Part shown: positions 1-36,800 of the stretch, piece after piece
Position numbering within the stretch: the stretch's first letter is position 1
How the letters are laid out: the number at the start of each line of letters is the position of its first letter
NCBI GenBank assembly: GCA_963855995.1
Contig: OY979724.1
Span: forward strand, 4,726,558 to 4,790,557
Direction of reading: 5' to 3'
From: Muricea muricata
Taxonomy: Eukaryota > Cnidaria > Anthozoa > Malacalcyonacea > Plexauridae
Length of the DNA stretch: 64,000 nt
Made by a program: the position numbers and the translations under genes
The notes under the pieces: model-generated
The model's input: only the letters and a program-made list of their open reading frames with translations
What the model was told of the DNA's origin: nothing
Databases searched by the model: none

Positions 1-3000
1 GACCGCATGAAAACATGTCTGCTGCTTGACCAAAACTAGTCGGGTCAACACCATACTTCTTGGACTTCAGCACTTCAGGAGCAATCCAACATCTCGTCTC
101 TGCCATCGCACCACATCTTGTGGTACACTCGCTATACATAGCACGACTTACACCAAGGTCGGCAAACTTCAAGCACAATTTTGGATGTACTTTGTAAAGA
201 ATATGTAGAGGCGTTATAACCACTCCTAGGATTTGTTGTTTGTGTAAAAACTGAAGTCCCATAACGACATCTTTACAAAGGCGAGTGGCTTCTGCAGTAT
301 CAATTGTGCTTCCATCAAGAAACTGCTCGAGACTTCCTTCCATCAGCTCCAAACATAAGTACGAAAAATCTTCATCTTCAAAGAAAGATATATAACGAAC
401 AACATGCTCGGAATCAGCAAGAGCAACGAGATTTTCGACTTCTCTCTTGTCTTCTGAGTTTTTTAAACGCAATTTTTTGGCGCGTCTTACAGCGACTTCT
501 CTGCCATTCTCCTTATCAATTCCAGCAAAAACACGCCAAAACGAATCACTTCCTATGTGTTCTCTGTGATACCAAACTTGATTAACAACTTTACATTCCT
601 GCCGCCTAGCAACCTTCGCCAACAGGCCTTTACATCTGTCAGAAACGGACGCCCAAGGTATAACAATGGGAATGGTGTCGATTTCTATTGGTTTCGTCAG
701 AAGATCTCGAAGAGAAGGGCAATCATTTGCGACGTCGAGACAACAAATCCCAGACTGGTCAGGACTGTATATATCCACTCCGTGTAACAATAATTGTTTG
801 GCGATTTTGCAGTAAACGGAATCGTAGGTAATTTGTATTTCATTTGACTTTTGTTCATTTGTCGATTCATCTTTTCTTGCTTTCTTCGTAAGCGGTTGCC
901 CATCATCCTCACCACGCTTGTCGTTAGTGGCTTGAAAAGGCACTGGTTGCTGATCATCAAACATACCAAATTTAACGATGTTTTGACAGCAAAGGCGTAG
1001 GGGTGACTCCAAGGCAAGATGTCTCGTTCCAGCCGACATTAGAATAAGGTCAACCAAAATGGTTTTCCAGTGTGTATGCTTTAATTTGTCCTTACAAATA
1101 GATCTTAAAGTCGAAAGCTTGACGTCCTCTCCAATAGACTCTTCCTTGCAAGCAACTTCAACCAAAGCTCTACTAAGTGGAAAATCTTCTGATTCGATGA
1201 GAACACTCAAAATGGTCTCTTCTTGTTTGTCAGCTACCCATGGATCAAGTTTCTTTTGGATAGCACATTTCCAAAACGATTCAGGTTCTTCTGTAACATC
1301 AGGGTATAAACGTCCTGCTTTCTTTGACGCGTACTTTTTCTTAGCTGCGGCAAGGAGCGGCGAATGACCAAAAGAATTCTGATCGCTTGGGTTTGCACCA
1401 GCATCTAATAACAACTTCACTGCTGTCCACGTTCTGCACTCGTGCAAAGGAGTTTCGTCATTAACATTGCGAGCATTGACGTGCACTCCACATTTCAGCA
1501 GATGGTCCAAAATTCTTTCCATAATGCTCTCGAACGTAAAGTCCTCCGTTCCAAATGCCGTGTAATCTTGAGGTGTTTTTAGTGCAATTGACGCCCAAAG
1601 GTGTAGTGGTGAGTTTAACAAAGTGTTCGTATGGTTCACAGCATTTCGAACAGCCTTTTCGTGAGGCCGGAGTAACTCCAAAACATTCACCAATGCCTGT
1701 ACAACTGCTTTTCTCTGGGCTTCTTCACTTAGCTCGAGACCTTCCTGGATACGTGAAATGATCCGATAAAAAATGAACTCGCTGTTTAGAATAGCGTTTC
1801 TGCTGCTCAACAAAAATCTACAGACTTCAAACAATCCTCTGATTGAAGACTGCCAACTATTGTTTTCAGTTGCTACTTTCCACGTATTAGATGATAAGGA
1901 AAAGAGCAAAGGTGACTGATCCTGGTGATTTTTTGTATGGAACATCGTCCCAAATTTCTTGAGTTTTTTACAAATATCCATGACGTCGTCTTGTGCTACA
2001 TCATAAAGTGGCAGAAGGGTGGCATAATGAAAAGCTGTATTCCCATCTGAATCAGTAGTTTGGGGATCGGCGCCCAAGTTGATGAGCAAGGATAAAATAC
2101 GCGGTACATCCATCACGTTTTTACCCCTTATCACGAGCACGACTTCATCAATGTCTCCAACGTTATGAGATTTCTGAATTACATATTGCTGTCGAGCAAA
2201 GGCCAAAGCCTCTAAAACATTTGTTTTGTTAAAAATAGCGTATGGCTTTATCAAATGAGGAAATATTCTGACAGATAACAGAGGAGCCTGACAATAGAGT
2301 ATGTTCAATACGGCATGAGTCACGGCGTTTGGTTGTTCTTCTTTTAAGTGAGAGTTAAACAACTCTTTTTCTGCAACATTCCGGGAAATAAACTTTTCGG
2401 CAAAGAAAGTAAAGATGCTAGTATTGCAGTTATCTTTCAGTTCAAGGTTTGCTCCTTTCTCAATAAGATACCGAGCTTTTGTTGTATCATCATCCTCAAG
2501 GGTATAGAATAAGGGGGTTCTACCATAGTGATCTCTTGCATCTATCACTACTTCAACCACTTTCATTAAGGTATCTAAAAAATTGTCATCGCCATAGAAT
2601 ACAACCGTCTTGCCTTGTTCATCTGTTATTTCGAGGTCTAGGCCTGCGTTATACAACGGCTTAACCACATCTTTATGTTCATTTTTTGCAGCATAGAACA
2701 AAAGACCTTTCGCATCATCGATTTCATGCAACTTAAATTCAGCACCACATCCAATTAACTTACAAAGCGCATCCATACTGTGATTACGCTGAGCATAAAA
2801 CACGGCAGTTTTGCCTTCATCATCAGCTATGTTGAGGTCAAAACCCTTATTATGTAATTTATCTACTGTTCCGTAATAATCATATTCAGCAGCGTGGAAC
2901 AAGACAGCTTTTGCATCAATTTCATCCAGCTTAAATTCAGCATCACATTCAATCAACTTACAAAGTGCATCCATACTGTGGTTTCCGATGGCATAAAACA

Positions 3001-3172
3001 AGGCAGTTTTGCCTTCATCATCAGTTATGTTGAGGTCAAGACCTGCATCAAACAATCGCTTCACTACAAGTGGAAGATTATTTCTCGCACCATGGAACAA
3101 AACAGGTTTTGCGTCTATTCCATCCAAGTTAAATTCAGCGCCCCCATTAATTAGCCTACACAGTTCAGCCAT
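1..3172 (-). CDS. Ankyrin/kinase/KEN (RNase L-like) gene, left copy, 3' end cut by window
   Basis: The frame stays open from an ATG at 3172-3170 to the window edge, about 1057 codons. An in-frame TAG lies four codons upstream, which supports this start. The protein opens with ankyrin repeats carrying a GKT loop (DDEGKTALFYA, ADDEGKTAVFYA, DEQGKTVVFYG), continues through a degenerate ankyrin region and a basic LTKKARKDE stretch, and enters a kinase-like domain. The P-loop reads GSDSFWRVF, the usual VAVK lysine is arginine (VAVRR), and the HRD region is lost, so this is a pseudokinase. The end of the kinase and the KEN domain lie outside the window; they are inferred from the copy at 60393-64000, which matches with a constant offset of 61069 and no net indel. 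Family knowledge: in RNase L the ankyrins sense a nucleotide second messenger and the KEN domain cuts RNA. Function here is inferred. Confidence 0.8.
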   Translation of the reverse strand, partial: MAELCRLINGGAEFNLDGIDAKPVLFHGARNNLPLVVKRLFDAGLDLNITDDEGKTALFYAIGNHSMDALCKLIECDAEFKLDEIDAKAVLFHAAEYDYYGTVDKLHNKGFDLNIADDEGKTAVFYAQRNHSMDALCKLIGCGAEFKLHEIDDAKGLLFYAAKNEHKDVVKPLYNAGLDLEITDEQGKTVVFYGDDNFLDTLMKVVEVVIDARDHYGRTPLFYTLEDDDTTKARYLIEKGANLELKDNCNTSIFTFFAEKFISRNVAEKELFNSHLKEEQPNAVTHAVLNILYCQAPLLSVRIFPHLIKPYAIFNKTNVLEALAFARQQYVIQKSHNVGDIDEVVLVIRGKNVMDVPRILSLLINLGADPQTTDSDGNTAFHYATLLPLYDVAQDDVMDICKKLKKFGTMFHTKNHQDQSPLLFSLSSNTWKVATENNSWQSSIRGLFEVCRFLLSSRNAILNSEFIFYRIISRIQEGLELSEEAQRKAVVQALVNVLELLRPHEKAVRNAVNHTNTLLNSPLHLWASIALKTPQDYTAFGTEDFTFESIMERILDHLLKCGVHVNARNVNDETPLHECRTWTAVKLLLDAGANPSDQNSFGHSPLLAAAKKKYASKKAGRLYPDVTEEPESFWKCAIQKKLDPWVADKQEETILSVLIESEDFPLSRALVEVACKEESIGEDVKLSTLRSICKDKLKHTHWKTILVDLILMSAGTRHLALESPLRLCCQNIVKFGMFDDQQPVPFQATNDKRGEDDGQPLTKKARKDESTNEQKSNEIQITYDSVYCKIAKQLLLHGVDIYSPDQSGICCLDVANDCPSLRDLLTKPIEIDTIPIVIPWASVSDRCKGLLAKVARRQECKVVNQVWYHREHIGSDSFWRVFAGIDKENGREVAVRRAKKLRLKNSEDKREVENLVALADSEHVVRYISFFEDEDFSYLCLELMEGSLEQFLDGSTIDTAEATRLCKDVVMGLQFLHKQQILGVVITPLHILYKVHPKLCLKFADLGVSRAMYSECTTRCGAMAETRCWIAPEVLKSKKYGVDPTSFGQAADMFSCG

Positions 3173-3432
3173 AACTTTAAGCTAGTCATATAAAGTAACT
3201 AGAATAACAGAGAGCGTACTATCACTTGACTTTCCTTGTAAGTCTCTCAGAACCTTGATTATTTTAGTAGATGGATTTAGTCTCTCCCCACAATTCTTCG
3301 CCAAAATATCGAAGTCAAGACTGTCAAGCTGCACAGCAGTTTTGAAAATAACTCAAGAAAAGTAGCAAATTCCCGTCTAGAAACAAAAACCTGCATGTTA
3401 TACAAGGCCATTATTGATATATTCATTATGAG

Positions 3433-5880
3433 ACCTGACATGGATACAATTAAACCGGGACTTGTTCCACGAAAATCAAATCGATGAATTACGAACAGCT
3501 GGTGAAAATGAGATTTTACTGATTTTAAAAATAAAGAATAAACTTGTGGTTAAATGGTTAACACATTGAAAGCAACTTCTTGAAAAAAGTAAATGTCTAG
3601 TGGTAATAAATTTAGCCGTAACATCCATTTTTTCTTAGAAAACAATTGTGTTCAATTCTTTACAAAACAAAAGGCAGATCAATGCTTGAATTACGTTATG
3701 TACTGTTGGAATCTAAAACAAAGGAGAGGACAGCCTAAAAGTTGAAAGAAACTGAAAAAATGAAGAAAGACACAAAAACATTACAACAATCCATTTTAGG
3801 ACTGACAGTACTACGTAAAATACATGTACAGTCCACATTTTGTAGCAGAAAAGTTTAAAACAAGATAAATTATATATATACTCTATTAGTAGAATAATAC
3901 CAGCATACTAATGCAAATGCTGTAATTTGATTAGCTACTCTACTAGCTATCTATTTCTCGATAGATAGCGAGTAGCAAAACAACAATTTTCCTGGCGTAT
4001 TTTTTCAATTCAAAGACAATATGTAGTATTATTTTTAGCAAAAATGGCTTATGAGTCAATTATTTATCTCAGATTCTACTAAAACAATTAGATTACTCGC
4101 TCTCAATTTCTATGTGTTGATAGTCACCGCATAGAAATCTCGAGCTCGTAATCTAATTGTTAATTAGACAAGATAAACTATATTACAAGATAAATGATAA
4201 TGGCTAACAATAATTATACAAGAAGTCGTTTACTATTTCAAAATAAGTAAACATATGTAATATCTACTGCCGTTAAATTTGATGATCCAGCCTAAATTAA
4301 AAAACCAGTAACATCGTGCTTACATGGTCTTATATAAACCTGGGTAATTTGAAAACAAATCTTAATCTTTGTTCGACAAAGAGGGCTGAAACCAGACTTA
4401 AATAATTCTAGGGAAAATAGCTTGTCTTTACTAGAAGACCATGCTCAGTTAGAAATATTAAATTACGAATAGCATCGTTTACAATTTTATCAGACAAGTT
4501 GTTTGTGAATTACGACGAAAGTTTGTCTTTTAATGAATTCAGTACATGATTAAACTTTAACTCCAGTGCATGACCAAACTTTCACAAGAGCAAATTGTTG
4601 CGAGCTGTTATTACTGTCGTACTGTGAAAATAGCGACAAAGCTTCTGTTCATGAATACAATAAATTGAGATAAAATAAAGTCGCTACATAGTAGCTACCA
4701 TACAGCTGTTCCTAAAATACTGAAGTAAAGGAAATAATTTGTATAACGGGGTGTGAGAATACAGAAAAGCCTATCAGGTTTACGATTATATCGCTCTTAT
4801 ATCCATACGACCTAAAATGACGGAGTAATCGTCTGTTAAACATGGTCGCTTGAAACCAATTTTTTCAAAATTCAAAGTCAGACGTACAAACAAAAGATAA
4901 TGCAGATTAATTAATCAACAAATTGATACGATTGTGACAAAATTTACGCAAATTGGATTCGTATTATTTTGATACACACTGTACTTTGATACACTATCGT
5001 AAATTCCTACCTTGAATAGAATGCTCCTTTTAAACAGCAATCACATTTACAGTCTGCGACTTAGCGTCGAAAACACAACATAATTTCAATATTGTTAAAC
5101 AACTAACTGAGCAGGGATTTCCCCAAAGTAAAATCATGTTTCTTAGACACAACTCCTACATGACCTTATATGGTAATTTTCACTGCTGGGTGTTGTTTCG
5201 TTGTTGTTATTGCCATGGTGATCTCGATCACCAACGGTGTTTCCACACTGACAAGCGACAAAAATAATCTGATCTAATCAAAACACACACGGATTTTAAA
5301 CACACACGCACTTTGCTTATGTCGTTAAATTTTGTCCAAATATGCATTCACTACATTGAAAAGATTTCTTAAAATAAGAACTTAACTTCTTTGCTGGAAT
5401 GTTTCTTCTTTAATAATCCAAACTGTAACTTTGGTAGTTTTTAGAAAGAAAATAGCGTGCCGGTAGGTCGATTATTCCACATGCATCGAATGTGTTCTTT
5501 ATGTATGAAGTATTTATTTTTTACGAGAGTCAGGGTATTCACGGTGAAGGAAAGACTAAGACTTTACTTTAGTCATGTGCCTTGTTTTTAATAGTTTGTT
5601 ACATTAAGCGTCCACTGGCATGCACTGCTTTGAATTCAAAAATTTTTTACTTCGCAAATAAAAGCCAGTCAACTGGTTTCAAACTAAATCTAAATCTAAC
5701 AACAAAGTCGTAGCTAATAAATAATATCAGTTTTCAAAATTGAAAAATTATTTTGAATTGATACAATGCCCTGGAGATGTTCATGTATAGTTAGTCGCAC
5801 GAGTTTGAATGCAATTTGAAAATAATATGCACTAGCAATTTTCTCAATGACGCCAATACGCATGCATTGTAAAAATATCG
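3433..5880. other. Intergenic stretch upstream of the left RNase L-like gene
   Basis: AT-rich with no coding signal. Short inverted repeats are visible: CTACTCTACTAGCTATC with GATAGATAGCGAGTAG near 3935-3975, and AACAATTAGATTAC with GTAATCTAATTGTT near 4084-4162. The 250 bases next to the ATG resemble the flank of the complete copy at 54590-54760. Confidence 0.6.
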
Positions 5881-5885
5881 CACAT

Positions 5886-6045
5886 AATTTCACATGTGAA
5901 ATTTTATGCGGCATTGGAGCACTTCACATGTTGAAATGATAATTTCACGTGCGAAACTTACAAATTTTATATGTGAAATTTGTGTTGCGGGTAATTTTTC
6001 ACATGCTTGTGACATGCGAAAGTCAATTTCACATGTGAAATCAAC
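5886..6045. repeat. Cluster of TTTCACATGTGAAA palindromes
   Basis: At least four perfect or near-perfect copies of AATTTCACATGTGAAATT (about 5888, 5940, 5970 and 6027) within 160 bases, each centred on an E-box-like CACATGTG or CACGTGCG. It may be a decayed small repeat or a cluster of binding sites. Confidence 0.6.
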
Positions 6046-6646
6046 AAATTACTCGTGGTTTAACTTTCTTTTGAGGGTAATCTGGTCATTTATTTTAATG
6101 CATCAATGTCATTTTACCTTGCTTCATGTGCTGGCTAAGCGGGAGCACACAAACAGCCATGCTAGTACATGACTTTACAAACATGGTTAGTAGGCATACT
6201 AGTCAAATCACACTAATCCCAAGCGCACATGTTCAAACTACAATCAACTGTCAAGGAATATTGGATCAGGAATAGACCATGCGCTAAAGCAACCATTGCA
6301 TAAATAAATATAAGATTCCTAAATGGCAGAAAGCTTGGAATAATTAACAGTTTAAATAAAATTATGGGAAAAGATAAACAACATTTGGAGAAGGTGTAAA
6401 GAACGTTTGAACATAACATATGAAATACAACAAACTGGAATTCTATTGCCATATCCCTTCAAATTAATACCTTCAAAACTTCCACTTAAGCACGAGAATT
6501 TTCCGTCTCCTAATAATGGGATAATTACAGAATGCAATATAATTACAGTATGAGATTATATGAAAATCTATCCTAAATTGAAATGTCTTAAATTGCACAA
6601 AATATTAAGAAAGTATAAAAATAATTCTAATGACAAAATGTTTATT

Positions 6647-30980
<24,334 letters not shown>

Positions 30981-31374
30981 CTGAAACCATGGAATATGCA
31001 GTTTAAGAAAAAGCATTACAAAATATTATGAGATAGGGAAAAAGGGAAAAACATTTTTGACTTGCAAAGTTTGCAAACTTTGTATAATTATTTCTATATA
31101 TACTACACGCAGTCACAGAAAGCCTACATATAATTTCTTTACCAATTTCGGCTCAAAAGCGGTAAGCTTGTTTACGTGCAATACAAAATATAAACATCAT
31201 ATTTTGCAATATTGCAGGATCGTAAAGGCTTTATTTTCAGTATGTTACGATGTTTTGTAACCAAACTGTGCAAATTTTACTCATTTCAAAGTGCTCTTTT
31301 GAAGGGGAAAAAATGATCGCCCTTAATTTTACTAGAATGATTTGAGTCCTTACTTGAATTCTGATCATCTGTTT

Positions 31375-34300
31375 TCTATGTATTGAATAACTTGTCCAAA
31401 TCTAGTGGCCAACATGTTGAGAGATGTCATAATGCCGCCATTAGGTCCCATACTGTACTGTTTCATGACTTCTTTGTACTTTATTGTGTCTCGGATATCA
31501 ATGTTTGCAGGATAAGGTATTTCATACACTGCTGGATCAAGATTAACAACATAGGGTGGTGACTTCTTTGTATGAAGGTGGGCACTGATCCTCTGCAAAT
31601 ACATTCAAGATATATAAACATGAACCTCCATTCAAAAGGGATCATTATTTAACATGTTGAAATGTTAGGATAAAACTAAAATGCATATACTGCAATTTTA
31701 TTGCTAAATTTTGCACCGAAATTAGAAGTAGTGATATATTTATCAAAAATTGCCTGGTAGCTAATGTAGCCTTCATAGAGAGTTTGGAAAAAGTGCCATT
31801 ATTTGTATCATGATACATACACTAATGTTCATACAAATCCTTAGGAACTTCAAAATAATCAAGCATAATTTCTTATCAAAACCTTCCACTTTATAAGTGA
31901 AAAGCAAATGGTTTAACCACAAAAGCTCTGCAGAAGGACAACTGATTTCTATAGGCTGCCTGTCAGAGCAAATTGTAACGGTATCAAAGAATACGTGGCT
32001 GGAATGGAAGAAACAGAAACCACCATGTGTCTGTGAGGAAACGAACAGTTGTTTGATGCAGCCACCATCCAGATTTATGGATGAATATATTTACAAAACA
32101 AGTTTGTCACATGCATGCGTAAATAAGCTGATAACAGGCAGGCCAGGGCCCAGATGTATCAAAGGCGTTTAGCTTAAACAGCGAATAAGTCAAATATTGA
32201 AAGCACTTTGGCATCTCGTACACACATCCTAATTTATAAGGAGTTAAATATTTCTTTATTGTTCTTCCAGATTTTACAAAATTTTAAAATATTTTGTCTA
32301 ACGTTTCGGTATCTTTCACAGAAACCATTTTCAAAGACTTCAAAATTTATCTTTAATGTTCAACTTGCGTCAGCTGCATGATCGCGTGATTGTTCTCGCG
32401 TGCGTTTACATTCTGCGCGCGCTCGTTCATTCGCAATTAAGCTAAAATACGCGCCTGGCATATCGCGCGATATGTTTATGCTGTTTTTGTCGCTCTTGCT
32501 ATGCCAGCTTTCCAAAAACATTCTCTTGTTGAAATTCGTTTCACATTCCAGGCAGGTGGCTGAGTGGCTCCCTCCCAATCCATTTGGTGATTCGTCGTCA
32601 TGTGATGAACAGCGATTCTGTTGCTAGTGCCTTTGTTAGCTATACAGCGCTTGTGTTCTTTTACTCGGCATCGCAATTTTCTTCCGGTTTCTCCAACTTA
32701 GCTAGCAGGGCACTCAGAACAGGTTATTTTGTAGATCGCTCCCACTCGAGAATTTTTTGGCGATGGATCTTTCACTTTGGTTAGTACATCCCGTAAAGTT
32801 GTTAAAGGTTTATCAGCCACTAGGATGTTGTAGGGTCTCAGAATCGGTGCAATTCTTTCGGACGTGCCTTCGACGTAAGGAATTGCAGCAATGACTTTCT
32901 TGTCTTCATTAGTTTTACTCGTACTATTGGAAAACTCTGTTGTTGACATATTGGATCTTTTGGTAACGCTGTCAAAAAATGATTTATCTTATTTTTTAAC
33001 AAAAATAAAATAAAAAAATTGAAAACTTCGCTTAGATGTTGTAATTCGTTCTCAAGGTCTTCATTCGTACTGCAGACTACGTGTGCTCTTTTAACCAACG
33101 TTTTTATAGTCGCCGATTTGTGTGCCGCTGGATGGTATGAAGAGTCATCTAACAAACGGTCAGTACTGGTGGGTTTCCTATACACGCTTGTTCCGAGGGT
33201 CTTTCCTGCTCTGGTGACTAAACAGTCCAGGAATGCTATTTTGCCATGCTTTTCTGGCTCAATCGTAAACTGGATACTCGGATCTTGCTTGTTTAGGTGT
33301 TGAAGGAATTTGCTCTTCTCATTCTTGTGCAAACTTGTGAGGGTGTCGTCCACGTATCGGAACCAGAAAGGTACTGGGTTGGTGTAAGTGGCTACTGCCT
33401 TCTTTTCTAAACGTTACATCACAATCCCGGCAACAACAACAGAAACGGGGGAGCCCATGGCCGTGCCATGAAGCTGCTGGTAGAAATTCCCATCATATTG
33501 GACAGACTGTTAGATACAGATGAAGAGAGTATTATCGTATGGTATGAAACATTCCTTAGCGCCTACACATTTACCTACAGCAAAGATCCTTGCAAGTGTA
33601 GTAGCCGCCATAAGTTATAATGATGATCTATCTATTGAAGTGAAAGAAACCATTCGAGGTAAAGTTGCGTCTACACTTCAGACAAGTATGAAACCCGTAA
33701 GCAATTTGACGAAAGATGAACAACTAGCAGGATCTAGGTTACGAAATGACGACACAATTGTCATTACACCAGCTGATAAAGGTTGCGTAACAGTAGGTAT
33801 GAATAAAATGGAATATCATCAAAAAATGTGTAATCTAGTTAATGATGATAAAACATATAAGAGACTTAAGAAAGACCCTTCTAAGAAATTGCAACACAAA
33901 CTTAATGAGAAGCTTTACCCATTACATCAAGCAAACATTCTGAAGAAACAGATAAACTCAAGGTTATACCGCACCGTTGCACAAACTCCAAAACTGTACA
34001 GAATGCCCAAGATTCACAAAGTGAATACACCTTTGAGACCAATCGTTTCGTTCTCTTCATCACCAACTTATGAGCTTTCTAAGAATCTTGCGAGAATTCT
34101 AAAACCATTAACCGAGCAATCCAGCCATCGTTTGATCAATTCTAGGGAGTTTGTCACCAAAATCAATAATGTAATATTAGGTGAGGATCATGAACTCGTA
34201 TCATTTGACGTGAAATCCTTGTTTACGAGTATCCCCTTAGAGCTAGCAATCGAAAGCGTGAAAGAGGCGTTAGCTAATTATAGTGATGAGCTCCCAATAC

Positions 34301-36800
34301 CTAAAGAGGGAGTCATCGACCTTCTTACCCTTTAAATTGCCTACATTCAACGTATTTCCAATATGATGGGAACTTCTACCAGAGTAAAACAAATGAAGAC
34401 AAGAAAGTCATTGCTTCAATTCCTTACGTCGAAGGCACGTCCGAAAGAATTGCACGGACTCTGAGACCCTACAACATCATAGTGGCTCATAAACCTTAAA
34501 CAACTTTACGGGATGTACTAAGTAAAGTGAAAGATCCATCGCCTAAAAATTCTCGAGTGGGAGCGATCTACAAAATAGCCTGTTCTGAGTGCCCTGCTAG
34601 CTACGTTGGAGAAACCAGAAGAACATTGCAACGCCGAGTAAAAGAACACAAGCGCTGTATAGCTAACAAAGACACTAGCAACAGAATCGCTGTTCATCAC
34701 ATGACGACGAACCACCAAATGGATTAGGAGGGAGCTACCTGCCTAGAATTTGAAACGAATTTCAACAAGAGAATGTTTTTGGAAAGCTGGCATAGCAAGA
34801 GCGACAAAAACAGCATAAACATATCGCGCGATATGCCAGGCGCGTATCTTAGCTTAATTGCGAATGAACGAGCGCGCGCAGAATGTAAACGCACGTGAGA
34901 ACAATCACGCGATCATGCAGCTGACGCAAGTTGAACATTAAAGATAAATTTTTAAGTCTTTGAAAATGGTTCCTGTGAAAGATACCGAAACGTTAGATAA
35001 AATATTTCAAAATTTTGTAAAATCTAAAAGAACAATAAAGCCAAGTCAGTCTTAATGTATAAAATATTAAATGACCACACTGCGCCTGGCCTGCGTGGTT
35101 CCTTCGTTAGGAGGGTAGTAGATCAAACTAACTATCACCTCCGAAATACTGCTACAGATCTAACACTACCTAAGCCAAAGCGAGAATTTTTGAAAAAGTC
35201 TTTCAAATATAGTGGCGCAGTGCTCTGGAATCAACTCTCTATAGAAGGGAAATTAGCAGAATCACTGCATTCATTTAAATCAATTGTTGGACGATGACAT
35301 GTACATGTCCAGTTTATTTGTTTGTTCTATATATATAACTTGTTGTCCTATATATTTAATCTGTGTGTTTTTGTAATTAGTTCATGTTCTCTTTTTAATG
35401 ATTTTTACATCCAAGGCGTACGCCCCCCATGGAAGCCAGCTTTAAGTTGATGGGGCTGGCATGTTATTTTGACTTTAAATAAAGTATTACCTACCTAGAA
35501 ATAAAATAAATAAACCTGGATTCAAGCCTTTTAACGAGTAAATATTTAGTTTTACAAATAATTGTACTTCTGAGCTTAAAAATATTTAGCGGGTTCATTC
35601 ATGCAATGTAAAAACTTGTTTTATATTTTCGACTTATCCACAGTGTAAGCCTTTGATGGAACTGGCCGCAGTTGTAGAAATGTTTTGACAAGCTACAGAA
35701 AGTGATGTAATTTTGGTGACATTCTAAACGCTGTCTTCTCAATCTCGTCTCCGAGCCTGCGATCCCTTGTGAAGGAAACAAAGGCTCTGGGATAATCCGT
35801 GATCGACGCATACAAAAAACTGTATGTCGGAAACTGTATGGAAATAAATAGATTCAATAAGCCGCAATAGCCTTTTTCTAAAGCTCTTTGGAACAGTATT
35901 TTTACTATTTTGTTTGTAATGTCAGTGGGAAATATTAGTTTATTTCATTCTGTGTTGGACGAAGCATTAGAGTGACTGGGTAGGAAGAATCTCAAATTGA
36001 AGGAGTCTCAGTACGAAGCGGTAAAGACTGTTGTTGTCGACCAGAAAGACACGACTTCTGGTTATGGAAAGTCACTTATATACCAGCTTCTTCCATATTG
36101 CGGCTTATTGAATCTATTTATTTGCAATCAATTTTTTTTTGTATGTCGATCACGGATTATACCAGAGCCTCCGTTCCTTCCCAAGGGATTGCAGGCTCGG
36201 GGAGCGAGATTGCTGTCTTCTCTGGTTTCTCTTCCTCCACCCCAGGCCACCAATTACTGCTAGCTGCAAGGGTTTTATTTGCCTATTCTTGACTTGCAAC
36301 CAACCTCTCGGGACACACGAGACAATGTTTCTCACCCACGTTGGCTCGTGCCCACAATAGAACTGATAAAATATTCTTTTGTACTTCACCAACAACATGG
36401 CTGAGGTGCAAGTTAAGAACATGACAGTAATGTCAGATGGACACTTCCCAATTGAGATAATCAAGGAACTCACCTAATCAGATCAGAGTGGAAAGTCTCT
36501 ATTTTATCAGACAAATGTGTGTACATTTTTGTTTGCTTTTATTGCCATTTGCATTATAAAGAAAATATCAAAACATAGACTCATTCGTATTCACTCATAC
36601 TTTGTCTATAACTTTGTGGTTTCACTGGTTTGTACATTGCCCACAAAAAAATACACACTGAAAAATGCATTTATCTAGTTGCACAACAGTATTACCTGTA
36701 CAAATGTAGTTTTTCCAGACCCTGCCATTCCTAAAGTTATAATACACACAGGTTTTGAGCATTGTTCTCCCGACTTCGAACCATTCGAACTTTCCGCCAT
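31375..36800 (-). CDS. GPN1: GPN-loop GTPase 1, first two exons only
   Basis: GPN1 (XAB1) is a small GTPase needed for nuclear import and assembly of RNA polymerase II. Exon 1 is 36696-36800, from an ATG, and carries the P-loop [12 protein letters not shown]; it ends in a good donor (CAG then GTAATA). Exon 2 is 31375-31592 and reads RISAHLHTK, then [19 protein letters not shown], then the diagnostic GPN loop [13 protein letters not shown], ending [11 protein letters not shown]. In-frame joining across a 5.1-kb intron is exact. Exon 2 then meets TGA with no usable donor before it, and no later GPN1 exon (G3 DTPGQ motif, C-terminal half) is seen downstream; acyl-CoA synthetase exons follow within 400 bases. 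The locus is either a truncated gene copy or a rearrangement/assembly junction. The intron holds Penelope-like, LINE and RecQ-like fragments. Confidence 0.85.
32250..33515 (-). mobile_element. Penelope-like element, 5'-truncated minus-strand copy
   Basis: Read on the minus strand from about 33515: [18 protein letters not shown], then [11 protein letters not shown] (the YVDD catalytic box of RT), [22 protein letters not shown], and the GIY-YIG domain start ([14 protein letters not shown]) near 32700. A stop or frameshift near 33412 and an AT-rich insert near 33000 break it. The 3' end matches, inverted, that of the plus-strand copy at 34380-35034. Confidence 0.8.
33516..35034 (+). mobile_element. 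Penelope-like element, plus-strand copy with internal deletion
   Basis: The ORF at 33520-34335 is the N-terminal part of a Penelope-type reverse transcriptase ([41 protein letters not shown]). After a short gap it jumps from DGNFYQ directly to SKTNEDKK, so the YVDD segment is deleted. A GIY-YIG endonuclease domain follows at 34527-34727 ([20 protein letters not shown]). It abuts the minus-strand copy head to head, forming an inverted dimer in the first intron of the GPN1 gene. Confidence 0.8.
35055..35500 (+). mobile_element. Non-LTR (LINE) retrotransposon 3' tail
   Basis: The ORF at 35055-35297 matches the conserved C-terminal tail of many LINE polyproteins ([34 protein letters not shown]). 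A 3' UTR of about 200 bases ends in AAATAA-type repeats near 35490. The 5' part is absent, as is typical of truncated LINE copies. Confidence 0.7.
35740..36230. mobile_element. RecQ-like helicase fragment flanked by inverted repeats
   Basis: At 35979-36110 the plus strand reads [14 protein letters not shown], then [13 protein letters not shown], which matches RecQ-family motifs 0 and I (expected [11 protein letters not shown]); the segment before GYGKS is shortened. About 80 bases around 35745-35830 recur inverted at 36140-36230. RecQ-like fragments of this sort are often carried by repeats. No intact gene is present. Confidence 0.55.
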
